DNA from: Puniceibacterium confluentis
GTDB lineage: Bacteria > Pseudomonadota > Alphaproteobacteria > Rhodobacterales > Rhodobacteraceae
NCBI RefSeq assembly: GCF_007923445.1
Contig: NZ_VOJI01000008.1
Span: 154,502 to 218,501 of the forward strand
DNA: 64,000 nt
Direction: 5' to 3'
The position numbers and the translations under genes are program-made. Positions 30,274 through 38,980 of this stretch are shown piece by piece (positions within the stretch are counted from its first letter, which is position 1; each line of letters opens with the position of its first letter). Below the pieces are notes generated by a model. The model was not told the origin of the DNA. It saw nothing but the letters and a program-made list of their open reading frames with translations, and searched no databases.

Positions 30274-31098
30274 TCACCCCTCTGCCGCATCGAGAAAGGC
30301 GTCGAATTCGGCGTCCTTGATGGACACGGTGTGCCCCGCCTCGGGATAGCCGCCGGTCTCGACATCGGCCTTGAAATCCCTGAAGGCCGCAATCCGCTCG
30401 TTCTGCAAACGGTCAAGTTCCGGCCCCAGATTGCGGTAGACCTTGCCATGCCGGGGTTTGTGGTTCTTGCCATACCCGCAGACGTCCTCGGTAAAGAGAT
30501 ACTGCGCATCGGCATATTTACCGGCACCCATTCCCAGCATCACAAGTGGGGAATTCTCGCTCAGGTATTTTGCGACGCGGTCCGGAACCACCTCCAGTTC
30601 GGCGGCAAACACTCCGATGGACTCCATCTTTTGCGCATGACGCCACAGTGCCAGCGCCTCGTCCGAGGTCTTGCCCACGGCGCGCCAGCCCGTCCAGGTG
30701 ATGTAGGATGGAATCAGCCCGATATGGCCGACCACCGGGATGTGGTTGTCACACAGGGTTTTTTGAATGTCGTAGGACGCGGCGCAATAAAAGGCATCGC
30801 CGCCAAGAGCGGAATAGTGAAAGGCGGCGCGCAGATAATCTTCGGCGGTGGCCAGCGGCCGACCCGAAAAGCTGCCCGATCCGCCGTAGGGCAGACCCAC
30901 CTGCACAAAGCAGTCACCAGCGGCATCGCGCATGGTGGCATCGAAAAAGCGCGCCTCTATCGACAGCATGTGGATGCCCGCCGCCGAGGCCGCGGCGGCC
31001 TCTTCCGGGGTCGTCACAAACAGCATCGAGATCTTTTCGCCCCGCTTTTTCATCGCGCGGATGTCCTCGACGTGTGGACGCTTGTGATACATGGCCAT
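30274..31098 (-). CDS. PanB-like ketopantoate hydroxymethyltransferase homologue
   Basis: A 274-aa protein of the PEP mutase/PanB TIM-barrel superfamily. PanB landmarks are recognisable: 'GIHMLSIEA' where PanB has the metal-binding VGDS region, 'VVGHIGLIPS', and 'GVFAAELEVVPDRVAKYL' with the C-terminal 'LVMLGMGAGKYADAQYL'. The classical 'GDSL' motif is missing, so the protein is divergent and may not make pantoate. PanB uses methylene-tetrahydrofolate, and purU is two genes away, so a folate/one-carbon link in this operon is plausible. The start has AGGAGC upstream. Confidence 0.75.
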   Translation of the reverse strand: MAMYHKRPHVEDIRAMKKRGEKISMLFVTTPEEAAAASAAGIHMLSIEARFFDATMRDAAGDCFVQVGLPYGGSGSFSGRPLATAEDYLRAAFHYSALGGDAFYCAASYDIQKTLCDNHIPVVGHIGLIPSYITWTGWRAVGKTSDEALALWRHAQKMESIGVFAAELEVVPDRVAKYLSENSPLVMLGMGAGKYADAQYLFTEDVCGYGKNHKPRHGKVYRNLGPELDRLQNERIAAFRDFKADVETGGYPEAGHTVSIKDAEFDAFLDAAEG

Positions 31099-31118
31099 GA
31101 AGTGCTCCTGAGGTTATG

Positions 31119-32303
31119 TCATGCCTTCAACAGGCGTTTGAGATTGACCGACGGATCGGCCAGAATCGACGGGTCGGCCTGTGTCTGACGCTCTATCAGT
31201 TTTTCCAGAATCTTGATTTCCCTGGCAGCGGCATTGCCGGGCCCGATCCCCGCAGCCGCCGAAATCGCGCCCGCCGGGTCGCACTGGAACACGATGCAGG
31301 TGTCGTCGCCGGTATCGCGGGTGTGCATGGCCCCGGCCAGATCGAACAGCCCCGCCACCTGAAGTGTCATGTCGAACTGATCCGACCAGAACCAGGGCAC
31401 CTTTGAGAACACCTCGCCGGATCCCAGCATGGCCGCCGCCGCATGGCTGCCCTGATCCTGCGCCGCCTTCCAGCTTTCCAGCCGGACCCGATTGCCGCGC
31501 CACTCAAAGCTGCAGCAATCCCCTGCGGCGAAGACGGCGGGATCAGAGGTGCGAAAGGCGGCATCGACGGCGATTCCGTTGTCGCAGGTCAGTCCGGCCT
31601 CCTGGGCCAGTTCGACATTCGGAACCGCACCGACCCCGGCAACCACGATGTCAAAGCCGAGCTCTGTTCCGTCCGCCAGCGCAATCGTCGTTTCGTCGGC
31701 CCGCACAACGCCGGTGTCCGTCAGGATCTTGACGCCCTCATCTGTATGGCGCGCCTGCACCAGCGCGGCGATCTGCGGCGGCACGCCGCGTCCCAGAATG
31801 CGCGGCGCGGCTTCGACGACGGTCACTTCGGCCCCGGCGCGCCGTGCCGTCGCGGCGAGTTCGAGGCCGATGAACCCCCCGCCGATGATGCCGACCCGCG
31901 CGCCCGGCGTGAACCGCGACAGGATCCGCCGTGCATCCCTGTCGGTGCGCAGGGTCGCGCAATTCTCCATGCCGGGGAACAGACGGGGCCGCGCGCCGGT
32001 CGCGACAAGCAACTGGTCAAAGTCAATCACCCCGCCGTCCACAAGGCGCAGGGTCTTGCCTCCCAGATCGATGCAGGTGACCTGTGTGCCTTGCCTGAGC
32101 TCGATTTCCGCCGACAGATAGGCGTCAGCGTGACGGATTTCCCGCGCCTCACAGGCCAGATTCTTGGACAGCGGCGGTCGCTCGTAGGGCAAGGCCGGTT
32201 CCGCGTCGATCAGGGTCACCGGGCGGGTGTAGCCAAGTTCGCGCAAGGTAAAGGCGGCGCGGACTCCACATTCCCCCGCCCCCAGGATGACGATGCCTGC
32301 CAT
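31119..32303 (-). CDS. mocF: MocF-like NAD(P)H-ferredoxin reductase (FAD)
   Basis: A 394-aa flavoprotein of the rubredoxin/ferredoxin reductase family. It has the FAD-binding 'VILGAGECGVRAA', the 'LPYERPPLSKNL' segment, the NAD(P)-binding 'VGIIGGGFIGLELAATARRAG' and 'VFAAGDCCSF'. The C-terminal domain 'PWFWSDQFDMTLQVAG' is typical of oxygenase-coupled reductases. It sits one base from the second MocE-type ferredoxin and is the only such reductase in the window, so it may serve both ferredoxins. Confidence 0.92.
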   Translation of the reverse strand: MAGIVILGAGECGVRAAFTLRELGYTRPVTLIDAEPALPYERPPLSKNLACEAREIRHADAYLSAEIELRQGTQVTCIDLGGKTLRLVDGGVIDFDQLLVATGARPRLFPGMENCATLRTDRDARRILSRFTPGARVGIIGGGFIGLELAATARRAGAEVTVVEAAPRILGRGVPPQIAALVQARHTDEGVKILTDTGVVRADETTIALADGTELGFDIVVAGVGAVPNVELAQEAGLTCDNGIAVDAAFRTSDPAVFAAGDCCSFEWRGNRVRLESWKAAQDQGSHAAAAMLGSGEVFSKVPWFWSDQFDMTLQVAGLFDLAGAMHTRDTGDDTCIVFQCDPAGAISAAAGIGPGNAAAREIKILEKLIERQTQADPSILADPSVNLKRLLKA

Positions 32304-32304
32304 C

Positions 32305-32616
32305 TCAGATCTGAACCATCACGCGGCCATCCCTGACCACAGTGGGATAGGTGTGCAGGTTCTCGCAGGCCGGCGGCGTTTCGACCTCGCCCGTGGTGAA
32401 ATCGAAGATCGAAGCGTGTTTGGGGCACTCGATGGTGTTTTCCACCACCAGTCCGTCGGCAAGATGCACATCCTCGTGGGTGCACAGCCCGTCGGTGCAG
32501 AAATACGCGTTGGCGTCATTGCGATAGATCGCAAATGTCCGGCCTCCGTGATCGAACCGGATCACGTCTTCTGCATCGATGTCATCGCTGGAACAGGCGT
32601 CGATCCAGTTGGTCAT
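32305..32616 (-). CDS. mocE: MocE-family Rieske-type [2Fe-2S] ferredoxin 2
   Basis: A 103-aa ferredoxin with cluster ligands Cys45-Thr-His47 and Cys64-Pro-Lys-His67, the same length and layout as the copy at 27768 (about 65% identical by hand count). It is followed immediately by the reductase gene and preceded by the TIM-barrel gene. Its oxygenase partner is uncertain: either the mocD-like protein or the fatty-acid-hydroxylase-like protein at 37739, which lies upstream on the same strand. Confidence 0.92.
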   Translation of the reverse strand: MTNWIDACSSDDIDAEDVIRFDHGGRTFAIYRNDANAYFCTDGLCTHEDVHLADGLVVENTIECPKHASIFDFTTGEVETPPACENLHTYPTVVRDGRVMVQI

Positions 32617-32628
32617 GTCCGGTCTCCC

Positions 32629-33588
32629 TCAAATGGCCTGTGGTGTGTAGTCGGCGGGAGCTGCGGGCATGACGCCTTGCAGCAGGGCCACGGATTTTTC
32701 CAGCCCTTCGAGACTGTTGAGCAGCACATCCTCGTGCTCGATGCTGAGCCAACCGTCGTACCCCGCCATTTTCAGCCGGTAACAAAACTGCCGCCACCAT
32801 TCCTCGCCATGACCGAAGCCCAGCGTGACGTAGGACCAGCTGCGGGCCGGAATATCCATCAGCGTGCCGTTTTCCAGCAGCGAGGTTGTCGCCTGCACCG
32901 GCGGGTTCAGCATCGTGTCCTTGGCATGGACGTGGTAAAGCGCCGCGCCCAGAGCTTCGGCCGCGACCAGCGGATCGGCCCCCATCCAGAACAGGTGTGA
33001 CGGGTCGAGATTTGCACCGATCACCGGCCCGACCGCGTCGCGCAGCTTCAGCAGCGACGGAACGTTGTAGACGCATTGATTGCCGTGCAGTTCCAGCGCG
33101 ATCCGCGCGACGCCACAACCCTGCGCCAGGTCGGCGATTTCGCGCCAGAACGGGATCAGCCTTTGCTCCCATTGATACCGCAGAATCGCCTGCGTCTCGG
33201 GCGGCCAGCTTGAAACCACCCAGTTCGGCATCGTATCGGTGGCATTTCCGGCGGGCAGGCCCGACATGGTGCAGACCGTCGTGATCCCCATTTCACCCGC
33301 CAGCCGGAGGGTGTTCTTCAACCCCTCCCCCTGCCCCGGATCAGTGGGGTGCAGCGGGTTGCCGTTGGCATTGAGGCTGATGATCTCGAGCCCGCGGTCC
33401 GCAAAGGCAGTCATGAAGTCCCTTTGCGCCGTCGGGTTGCCCAGCATCCCGGCGAGGTCGAGATGCGGCGCGGTTGACCAGCCGCAGGTGTTCACCTCGA
33501 CGCCGCTGACCCCCATGCGCTGTACGTGATCGAGCATCGCGTCAAGGCTCAGCCCCCCCAGACTGTCGGACACAAATCCCAGTTTCAT
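32629..33588 (-). CDS. TIM-barrel sugar phosphate isomerase/epimerase, MocC/IolE-like
   Basis: A 319-aa xylose-isomerase-like protein. Metal-site residues are in 'VARIALELHGNQCVY', 'VIGANLDPSHLFWMG', 'ALYHVHAKDTML' and 'GWLSIEHEDVLL'. MocC of rhizopine catabolism belongs to this family, which is why the comparison is made; the reaction is not known. Its ATG overlaps the stop of the dehydrogenase upstream (33585) by four bases. Confidence 0.82.
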   Translation of the reverse strand: MKLGFVSDSLGGLSLDAMLDHVQRMGVSGVEVNTCGWSTAPHLDLAGMLGNPTAQRDFMTAFADRGLEIISLNANGNPLHPTDPGQGEGLKNTLRLAGEMGITTVCTMSGLPAGNATDTMPNWVVSSWPPETQAILRYQWEQRLIPFWREIADLAQGCGVARIALELHGNQCVYNVPSLLKLRDAVGPVIGANLDPSHLFWMGADPLVAAEALGAALYHVHAKDTMLNPPVQATTSLLENGTLMDIPARSWSYVTLGFGHGEEWWRQFCYRLKMAGYDGWLSIEHEDVLLNSLEGLEKSVALLQGVMPAAPADYTPQAI

Positions 33589-34589
33589 GCGTAGAACTCC
33601 GGCTTGGTGATCCTGTCCACCGCGACTTTCCGCCCCGCGCTGAGCGCCGTCACACCGGCCTCGGCCACGACGGCGGCGCAGTAGCCGTCCCAGCAGTCCG
33701 AGCCGATCTCGGGGAACTGCCCGGTCCGTACAAATTGCAGGAAGGCGCGGTTCTGCCGCCGGTAGGCTTCGGCGTAGCGCCCGCGCCAGTCCGAGGAGTA
33801 GGCTGTCGCGCTGATCAGATCGGTGTCGCGCCGGGTAAAGGCGACCGGGTTCATGGCGATGCTGCCGCGCTCGCCTACAAGCTCGGCGCGGACATCGTAA
33901 CCATAGGCCGCGTTGTTGTTGATTTCGATGGTGACAAGCTGCCCGTCGGTTGTCTCGAGCACCATCACCACCGGGGCGACCCGCGCATCCGAGCGGCGCG
34001 GCTGTGCTGCGGAAATCGTGGCGTAATCGCAGCCCAGGACGTGGCGCACCACGTCAAATTCATGCGGCGCGGAATTGGTGATCGCCATCGCGCCGGTAAA
34101 ATCGGCAGCGGGCGTTTCCACGTTGCGGTGGAAATTGTGCATCATCAAGGCCCGGCCCAGCGAGCCGTCGGCCAGCGCCTGTTTCATCTCTGCATAGGAC
34201 GGGTCATAGCGCCGCATGAACCCCAGCTGAACGAACCTGGCCCCCGCTGCCTGTTCGGCCACCATCACCGTCAGGCATTCAGCAGAGGATTGCGACAGCG
34301 GCTTTTCACACAACACTTTCTTGCCCGCCCGGATGCAGGCCAGGGACAGCGGCGCATGGGTGAAATCGGGGCTGGCAACAATGACCGCATCCACATCGCC
34401 GCGCGCGATCACCGCTTCGGGATCGCTTGCCGAATCTGCTGCGCCAAAGGCATCCGCCACGGATTTGGCGCGCGCGGCATCGCTGTCGCAGACCACCTGA
34501 AGTGTTGCGCCGGGCATGTCCTCGGTCACGATCCGGGCATGGTCCGCACCCATTGCGCCGGCGCCGATGATGGCAATTCTGATGTTCAT
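33585..34589 (-). CDS. Gfo/Idh/MocA-family oxidoreductase, inositol dehydrogenase-like
   Basis: A 334-aa dehydrogenase. Rossmann motif GAGAMG lies at about residues 9-14, the family lysine is in 'VLCEKPLSQS', and 'NSAPHEFDVVRHVLG' supplies the catalytic Asp/His region. 'INNNAAYGYDVRAELVGERG' closely parallels IolG. The ATG at 34589 is chosen by alignment with family starts; a GTG 15 bases upstream is possible. First gene after the importer ATPase in the leftward operon. Likely substrate: an inositol or (O-methyl-)inosamine, as for MocA. Confidence 0.86.
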   Translation of the reverse strand: MNIRIAIIGAGAMGADHARIVTEDMPGATLQVVCDSDAARAKSVADAFGAADSASDPEAVIARGDVDAVIVASPDFTHAPLSLACIRAGKKVLCEKPLSQSSAECLTVMVAEQAAGARFVQLGFMRRYDPSYAEMKQALADGSLGRALMMHNFHRNVETPAADFTGAMAITNSAPHEFDVVRHVLGCDYATISAAQPRRSDARVAPVVMVLETTDGQLVTIEINNNAAYGYDVRAELVGERGSIAMNPVAFTRRDTDLISATAYSSDWRGRYAEAYRRQNRAFLQFVRTGQFPEIGSDCWDGYCAAVVAEAGVTALSAGRKVAVDRITKPEFYA

Positions 34590-34686
34590 CCTAGAAGCAC
34601 TCACTGATTGAAAAAGGGGAGCAGAAGGCCGTGGCCGGGCGGAGAGGACGTTCCGGCCCTGGACGCTGCCCCCCAGAATCCGCCAC

Positions 34687-35505
34687 CTAGGGAGAGGGAG
34701 GCGGCGGGTTGTCGGTCTGGGCCTCGGCGTATCCCTCGATCTGCGCTTCGAGATCGGCCATGGTTTCGCCGCCCGCCATCAGGTCGGTTATCTCTTCTCG
34801 GCTGCGTTCGCCCTTGCGGAAATCGGCGGCTATCGCACCCCGGATCAGGACGGCAAAGTGGTCACCCACCGCCATCGCGTGCATCACCTGATGGGTGATG
34901 AAGACCACGGCCAGTCCGCGTTTCTTGGCCTCGTTGACGATGCGCAGCACATGGGCCGCCTGCTTGACCCCCAGCGCCGCCGTCGGCTCGTCCAGGATCA
35001 GGACGCGGGCGCCGAAATGCACCGCGCGGGCAATGGCCAGCGACTGCCGTTCGCCACCCGACAACCCGCCGATCAGCCGGTCGCCATCGTCGACGCGGGT
35101 GATGCCGAAATCCTGCACCGCCTTCACCGCAATCGCATTGGCCTTCTTGCGGTCATAGATCTTGAACGGGCCCCAGCCCCTTGTCGGCTCTACACCGACA
35201 AAAAAGCTGCGCCCGATGCTCATCAGCGGGAAAGTCCCGCCGAACTGGTGCACCGTGGCGATGCCCATGTCCTGCGCGGCGCGCGGGCCGTCAAAGCTTA
35301 CTTCTGCGCCGTCCATCAGGATAGTCCCGCGGGTCGGCTTGTGAACACCGGCCAGCGTCTTGATCAGGGTCGATTTGCCGGCTCCGTTGTCGCCCAGCAG
35401 GCACAGCACCTCGCCCTCTTTCACCTTGAGCGAGATTTGGTGCAGCACGTCGATCGGGCCAAAGGATTTGTCGACGTTGCGCAGTTCCAGAACTGTCTTG
35501 GTCAT
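34687..35505 (-). CDS. Second sugar ABC transporter ATP-binding protein (single domain)
   Basis: A 272-aa half-size ATPase of the ribose/inositol class. Walker A GDNGAGKS, signature LSGGERQSLAIAR, Walker B VLILDEPTAAL and switch His in 'VFITHQVMHAM' are intact. The C-terminus ends in an unusual proline run. The start at 35505 follows GAGGG. It works with the permease 10 bases upstream and the binding protein at 36617. As in the inositol importer at 14.6-17.5 kb, the ATPase has one domain rather than two. Confidence 0.92.
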   Translation of the reverse strand: MTKTVLELRNVDKSFGPIDVLHQISLKVKEGEVLCLLGDNGAGKSTLIKTLAGVHKPTRGTILMDGAEVSFDGPRAAQDMGIATVHQFGGTFPLMSIGRSFFVGVEPTRGWGPFKIYDRKKANAIAVKAVQDFGITRVDDGDRLIGGLSGGERQSLAIARAVHFGARVLILDEPTAALGVKQAAHVLRIVNEAKKRGLAVVFITHQVMHAMAVGDHFAVLIRGAIAADFRKGERSREEITDLMAGGETMADLEAQIEGYAEAQTDNPPPPSP

Positions 35506-35515
35506 GGCGCGGCCC

Positions 35516-36511
35516 TCATTTCTTTTTGGGCGCATAGGACAGCGCCATGGTGCGGAAGGTGTTGTTCATCAGGACCGCGACCAGAAGCATCACACCGATG
35601 ATCAGGCTCGACCAGTTGCGGTCGAAGCTGGTGAAATAGATGCCCTGATTGACCACCGCGAAGGTGATCGTGCCAAAGACGATGCCGACCACAGACCCGA
35701 ACCCGCCGGTCAGCACCACACCGCCAACCACAACCGAAATGATGACGTTGAAAATATACGACATCCCCGCCGAGACCTGCGCCGAGTTGAACAAAAGCGC
35801 CTGGCACATGCCGACGAAGGAGGCGCTGGTGGCGGACAGGATGAACAGGATGATGGTCAGCCGGGTGGTCGGGATGCCGGCGTTGCGTGCGCTTTCGCGG
35901 TCGCCGCCCATCGCAAAGATCCAGTTGCCGAATTTCGAGTAGTGCACATAGAACACGTAGACCGCCGTCAGAAGGATCCACCACAGGATGATGACCTGAT
36001 AGGTGCCGCCGATGAACTGCCCGAAGATCGCCTTGTACAGGGCCGGGGCCTTGATGGCTACGCTGGTGGTGCCGGTGATCAGCACCGAAAGTCCCAGCAC
36101 CATGCCCGCCACCGCAAACAGCGTGCCCAGCGTGACGATCAGCGAAGGCACGGCGGTACGCACCACAAGCACACCGTTGATGGTGCCGACAACGACACCG
36201 AAGCCCAGCACCGCAAGGATCGAAAGCCACACCGGCATATCATAGTGCCCCGACATGATGGCGATGATCATCGAGCCCGCCGGGATCATCGACCCGATCG
36301 AGATATCAAGCTCTCCGGCGATCATCAGCAGGCCGACCGGAATGGCGATGATGCCGATGTTGGCCGCCACGTTCAGCCAGCTCGCGATGCCGGCCGGTTT
36401 CAGGAAGTTGATGCCACCGAAGACCAGAAAGAAAAGCACAACGGCGATCATGCCCAGAAAGGCCCCCGCTTCCGGTCTTCGCAGGAGATTGCCGATAGAT
36501 ATGGTGTTCAT
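35516..36511 (-). CDS. Second sugar ABC transporter permease
   Basis: A 331-aa RbsC-type inner-membrane permease. Landmarks are 'LLMIAGELDISIGSMIPAG', 'AVPSLIVTLGTLFAVAGM', 'FAMGGDRESARNAGIPT' and 'VVGGVVLTGGFGSVVGIVFG'. The start at 36511 is chosen from the family N-terminus. It lies between the binding-protein and ATPase genes; 105 bases separate it from the binding-protein gene. Confidence 0.92.
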   Translation of the reverse strand: MNTISIGNLLRRPEAGAFLGMIAVVLFFLVFGGINFLKPAGIASWLNVAANIGIIAIPVGLLMIAGELDISIGSMIPAGSMIIAIMSGHYDMPVWLSILAVLGFGVVVGTINGVLVVRTAVPSLIVTLGTLFAVAGMVLGLSVLITGTTSVAIKAPALYKAIFGQFIGGTYQVIILWWILLTAVYVFYVHYSKFGNWIFAMGGDRESARNAGIPTTRLTIILFILSATSASFVGMCQALLFNSAQVSAGMSYIFNVIISVVVGGVVLTGGFGSVVGIVFGTITFAVVNQGIYFTSFDRNWSSLIIGVMLLVAVLMNNTFRTMALSYAPKKK

Positions 36512-36616
36512 GAAATTTGTTCCCAGTTTGGCGCTATGGCCCATGCACCGGACAAGTGTCGGCAGGGCCGGGTGGACTGGCCCGCGGCACTGGCCACGGA
36601 CCGTTCCGGCGCGGGT

Positions 36617-37582
36617 TCAGCGATAGCCCTGCTCGCCACCCTTCAGGGTTGCGTCGATGTTGGACGAATCCACGATCCCCGGCCCCGTCAACAGCGGCGA
36701 GGTCGCCATCGCCAGCCCGTAGTTCACATAGCCGTCCGACAGGGACACCGCGAGGAAGCCCTGCAGCCACGGCTGCTGGTCGATGGCAAAAAGCTGCTCT
36801 CCGTCGCGGATGCGCTCGAGACCGGAGACGTTCATGTCAAACGATCCCAACTGAACCGTTTCCGTCTTGCCCGCCTGCTGCATGCCGATGAACGCGCTGT
36901 CGGCATCGCCGGACGAGATGGCAAAGACGCCATCAATGGTTTCGTCCCCCAGCAGCGTCGCCTTGATCGCCTCGGCCACAGCCGTCGGGTCCCCGAACGC
37001 GCTGGACGGCAGCGGAAGCTGTTCGGCCTGGAACCCCGCCTCGGCCATGCCGTCGGCGATGCCGCGGCAGCGGTCTTCCAGGTTGCCGGCACCCGGCACG
37101 GTGTTGACACAGATCACGTGCTTGGCGCCGTGCTTGGCAAAGTAGCGGCCGCCCGCCAGACCGGCGGGATATTCCTCGTTGCCGATGTAGTTGATCGCGC
37201 CCAGTTCTTTTGCCTTGTCGCCGCCGCCAGCGTTGTACAGCATCACCGGGATGCCGGCGCCGATAGCCGCCAGGATGGCCTCGTCCTCGGAGCCCGGCAC
37301 CCAGTTCGGTACGGCGATGATATCCACACCCTGACTGATGGCCGTCCGCACGAGGTTCGCCGCGTCGCCGCCAATATTGTCATAGGTCTGAAGTTGCAGG
37401 TAGTTGACCGAGCCGCCATGCGCCTCGACCACCAGCGTCGCGTCGTCAATGCCTTTCTTGATCTTGGCAAAGAAGGCGTCGTCCGCCTTGCCGCCGATGA
37501 TGGCGATGTCCGCCGCCGAGGCTGTCGTGGCGCACAGTGCCGCAACCGCGACGCCTGCCAATAGTCCCTTGAGATTTTTCAT
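36617..37582 (-). CDS. Second sugar ABC transporter substrate-binding protein (rhizopine/inositol-type)
   Basis: A 321-aa periplasmic protein. GGGAGGAG precedes the ATG at 37582 and the signal peptide is MKNLKGLLAG... with cleavage after 'TASA' near residue 23. 'YDNIGGDAANLVRTAISQGVDIIAVPNWV' and 'GVFAISSGDADSAFIGMQQAG' are typical of the RbsB/MocB fold. MocB, the rhizopine-binding protein, belongs to the same family. The ligand is inferred from the moc-like neighbours. Confidence 0.9.
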   Translation of the reverse strand: MKNLKGLLAGVAVAALCATTASAADIAIIGGKADDAFFAKIKKGIDDATLVVEAHGGSVNYLQLQTYDNIGGDAANLVRTAISQGVDIIAVPNWVPGSEDEAILAAIGAGIPVMLYNAGGGDKAKELGAINYIGNEEYPAGLAGGRYFAKHGAKHVICVNTVPGAGNLEDRCRGIADGMAEAGFQAEQLPLPSSAFGDPTAVAEAIKATLLGDETIDGVFAISSGDADSAFIGMQQAGKTETVQLGSFDMNVSGLERIRDGEQLFAIDQQPWLQGFLAVSLSDGYVNYGLAMATSPLLTGPGIVDSSNIDATLKGGEQGYR

Positions 37583-37738
37583 GTCGTCTCCTCCCATTTT
37601 CCGTCCGTGGACGGGTTTGTGCCCATTCAGGCAATCATATTGCGGGGTGCGGATGGTCCTGACGCCCCATTCCCTATCCATCCTGGCCTTCCGGCGGGTC
37701 TCCTCAGCCCTCCGGAGCCTGTGGTTCCAGTCACGCGC

Positions 37739-38761
37739 CTACGGGGCCGAAGTGGTACCCTTGTCGCCGTTGAGCCTGGCTTTCTTTCTGCGGAACCGTT
37801 CCTGCATGGCCCGGTCGCCGTCCTTTGTCCCATCGTGCCAGGTGCCCATCCAGCGATCGATCGGCATTAGCCCGTCGGCATAGTTCACTTCGAAATACTT
37901 GTGATGCAGGTAGTGGGCGTAGGCGTGGGTGTCGAAAGCGCCGTCTGCCCCGGTTTCGATCTTGTCAAAACCGATATGGCCAACCACCGCGCCGGTCCCG
38001 GCGATGTTCAGGTGGTAGATTGCCAGAAGCGGATGAGACGGCAGGATCAGGTGGATCAGGCTTCCCGACCAGTAAAGCAGATGTTCGACCGGGTGCATCG
38101 ACAGTGACGACCATGGCGAGGGGTTGACCGAGTTGTGGTGCACGGAGTGGATCCACCTGTAGAGCACCGGGATATGGATCAGCCGGTGAACGCAGTAGAA
38201 ATGGAATTCGTGCAGGATCGGCAGCGCCAGACCGAAGCAGACCAGCCAGACCGGATGTTCGGCAAAGGTTGCCCACGGCCCCCAGCCATTGGCCCAGGCC
38301 CAGAGCAGAAGCACCTCATAGCCGGTCCAGATCGGCAGGCCGGTGCCGAAGGTGCGGATGATGTTGTCGATGTTCTGACTTTTGAACATGAACACATCCG
38401 AAGGATGTTCGGACGGGAACTTGCCATTGTATTTGAAATGGGTGCCCTGCTTGCGCTTGATGTAAAGCCGCAGCTCCAGCACACCGTAGAACAGCAGCAC
38501 AATCGCCGAATTGCGCGCCAACAGGTACAGCGCCCAGCCCCAGTTCAGGGTCTCCAGCGTTTCGCGGGGCGGTGTCAGCAGAAACCAGAACACCGCGCCG
38601 ATTGCAAAGAACATCACGTTCCACGGCAGAAAATAGCTGGGCAACCAGCGCAGGAACTTGAGCGGCCGCACCGGCCACACAAAGACCGGTGCATTTTCAA
38701 GCGCGGCATCTGGGCGCCAGTTGCCGCGCTTGTCGCGTGTGCCCGTGGTTGAATCGTCCAA
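37739..38761 (-). CDS. Fatty-acid-hydroxylase/sterol-desaturase superfamily membrane di-iron enzyme
   Basis: A 340-aa membrane protein with four or five spans and the histidine clusters of the superfamily: HEFHFYCVHRLIH, HSVHH followed by 'SMHPVEH', and HYLHH. These bind a di-iron centre that hydroxylates or oxidises an unactivated carbon. It stands directly upstream of the importer/dehydrogenase/ferredoxin-reductase genes on the same strand and divergent from LacI-3. That makes a second substrate oxidation (another O-methyl position or another methylated cyclitol) a reasonable hypothesis. A lipid hydroxylase is the alternative. Confidence 0.8.
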   Translation of the reverse strand: MDDSTTGTRDKRGNWRPDAALENAPVFVWPVRPLKFLRWLPSYFLPWNVMFFAIGAVFWFLLTPPRETLETLNWGWALYLLARNSAIVLLFYGVLELRLYIKRKQGTHFKYNGKFPSEHPSDVFMFKSQNIDNIIRTFGTGLPIWTGYEVLLLWAWANGWGPWATFAEHPVWLVCFGLALPILHEFHFYCVHRLIHIPVLYRWIHSVHHNSVNPSPWSSLSMHPVEHLLYWSGSLIHLILPSHPLLAIYHLNIAGTGAVVGHIGFDKIETGADGAFDTHAYAHYLHHKYFEVNYADGLMPIDRWMGTWHDGTKDGDRAMQERFRRKKARLNGDKGTTSAP

Positions 38762-38916
38762 TGCGCTCCTCCCGAAGACGGGTGCTGCCCCGCCTCTCCT
38801 CTCGGTTCAGTCCGTTGCAAATTCTCCGGCCCGGTCGGTCCCTGCTGCGGCCCCGAGTCAGTCCGGCGTGTTGACGCGACAATAGCCGCTGGCGTCGTCC
38901 CCCCAACGATCGGAAC

Positions 38917-38932
38917 TGATTGATTTACATCA
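38917..38932. promoter_or_regulatory. Operator-like palindrome upstream of lacI-3
   Basis: TGATTGATTTACATCA (38917-38932), arms TGAT/ATCA, lies between the divergent hydroxylase-like gene and lacI-3. It matches the lacI-2 site TGATGTGATTTCATCA at 11 of 16 positions, mainly in the arms. It is a weaker relative of the motif than those near 13.5 and 26.5 kb. Confidence 0.4.
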
Positions 38933-38980
38933 GGGGCCATGAAATGGTCCTGCAACGGGGGTCAGACAACGGGACAGAAA

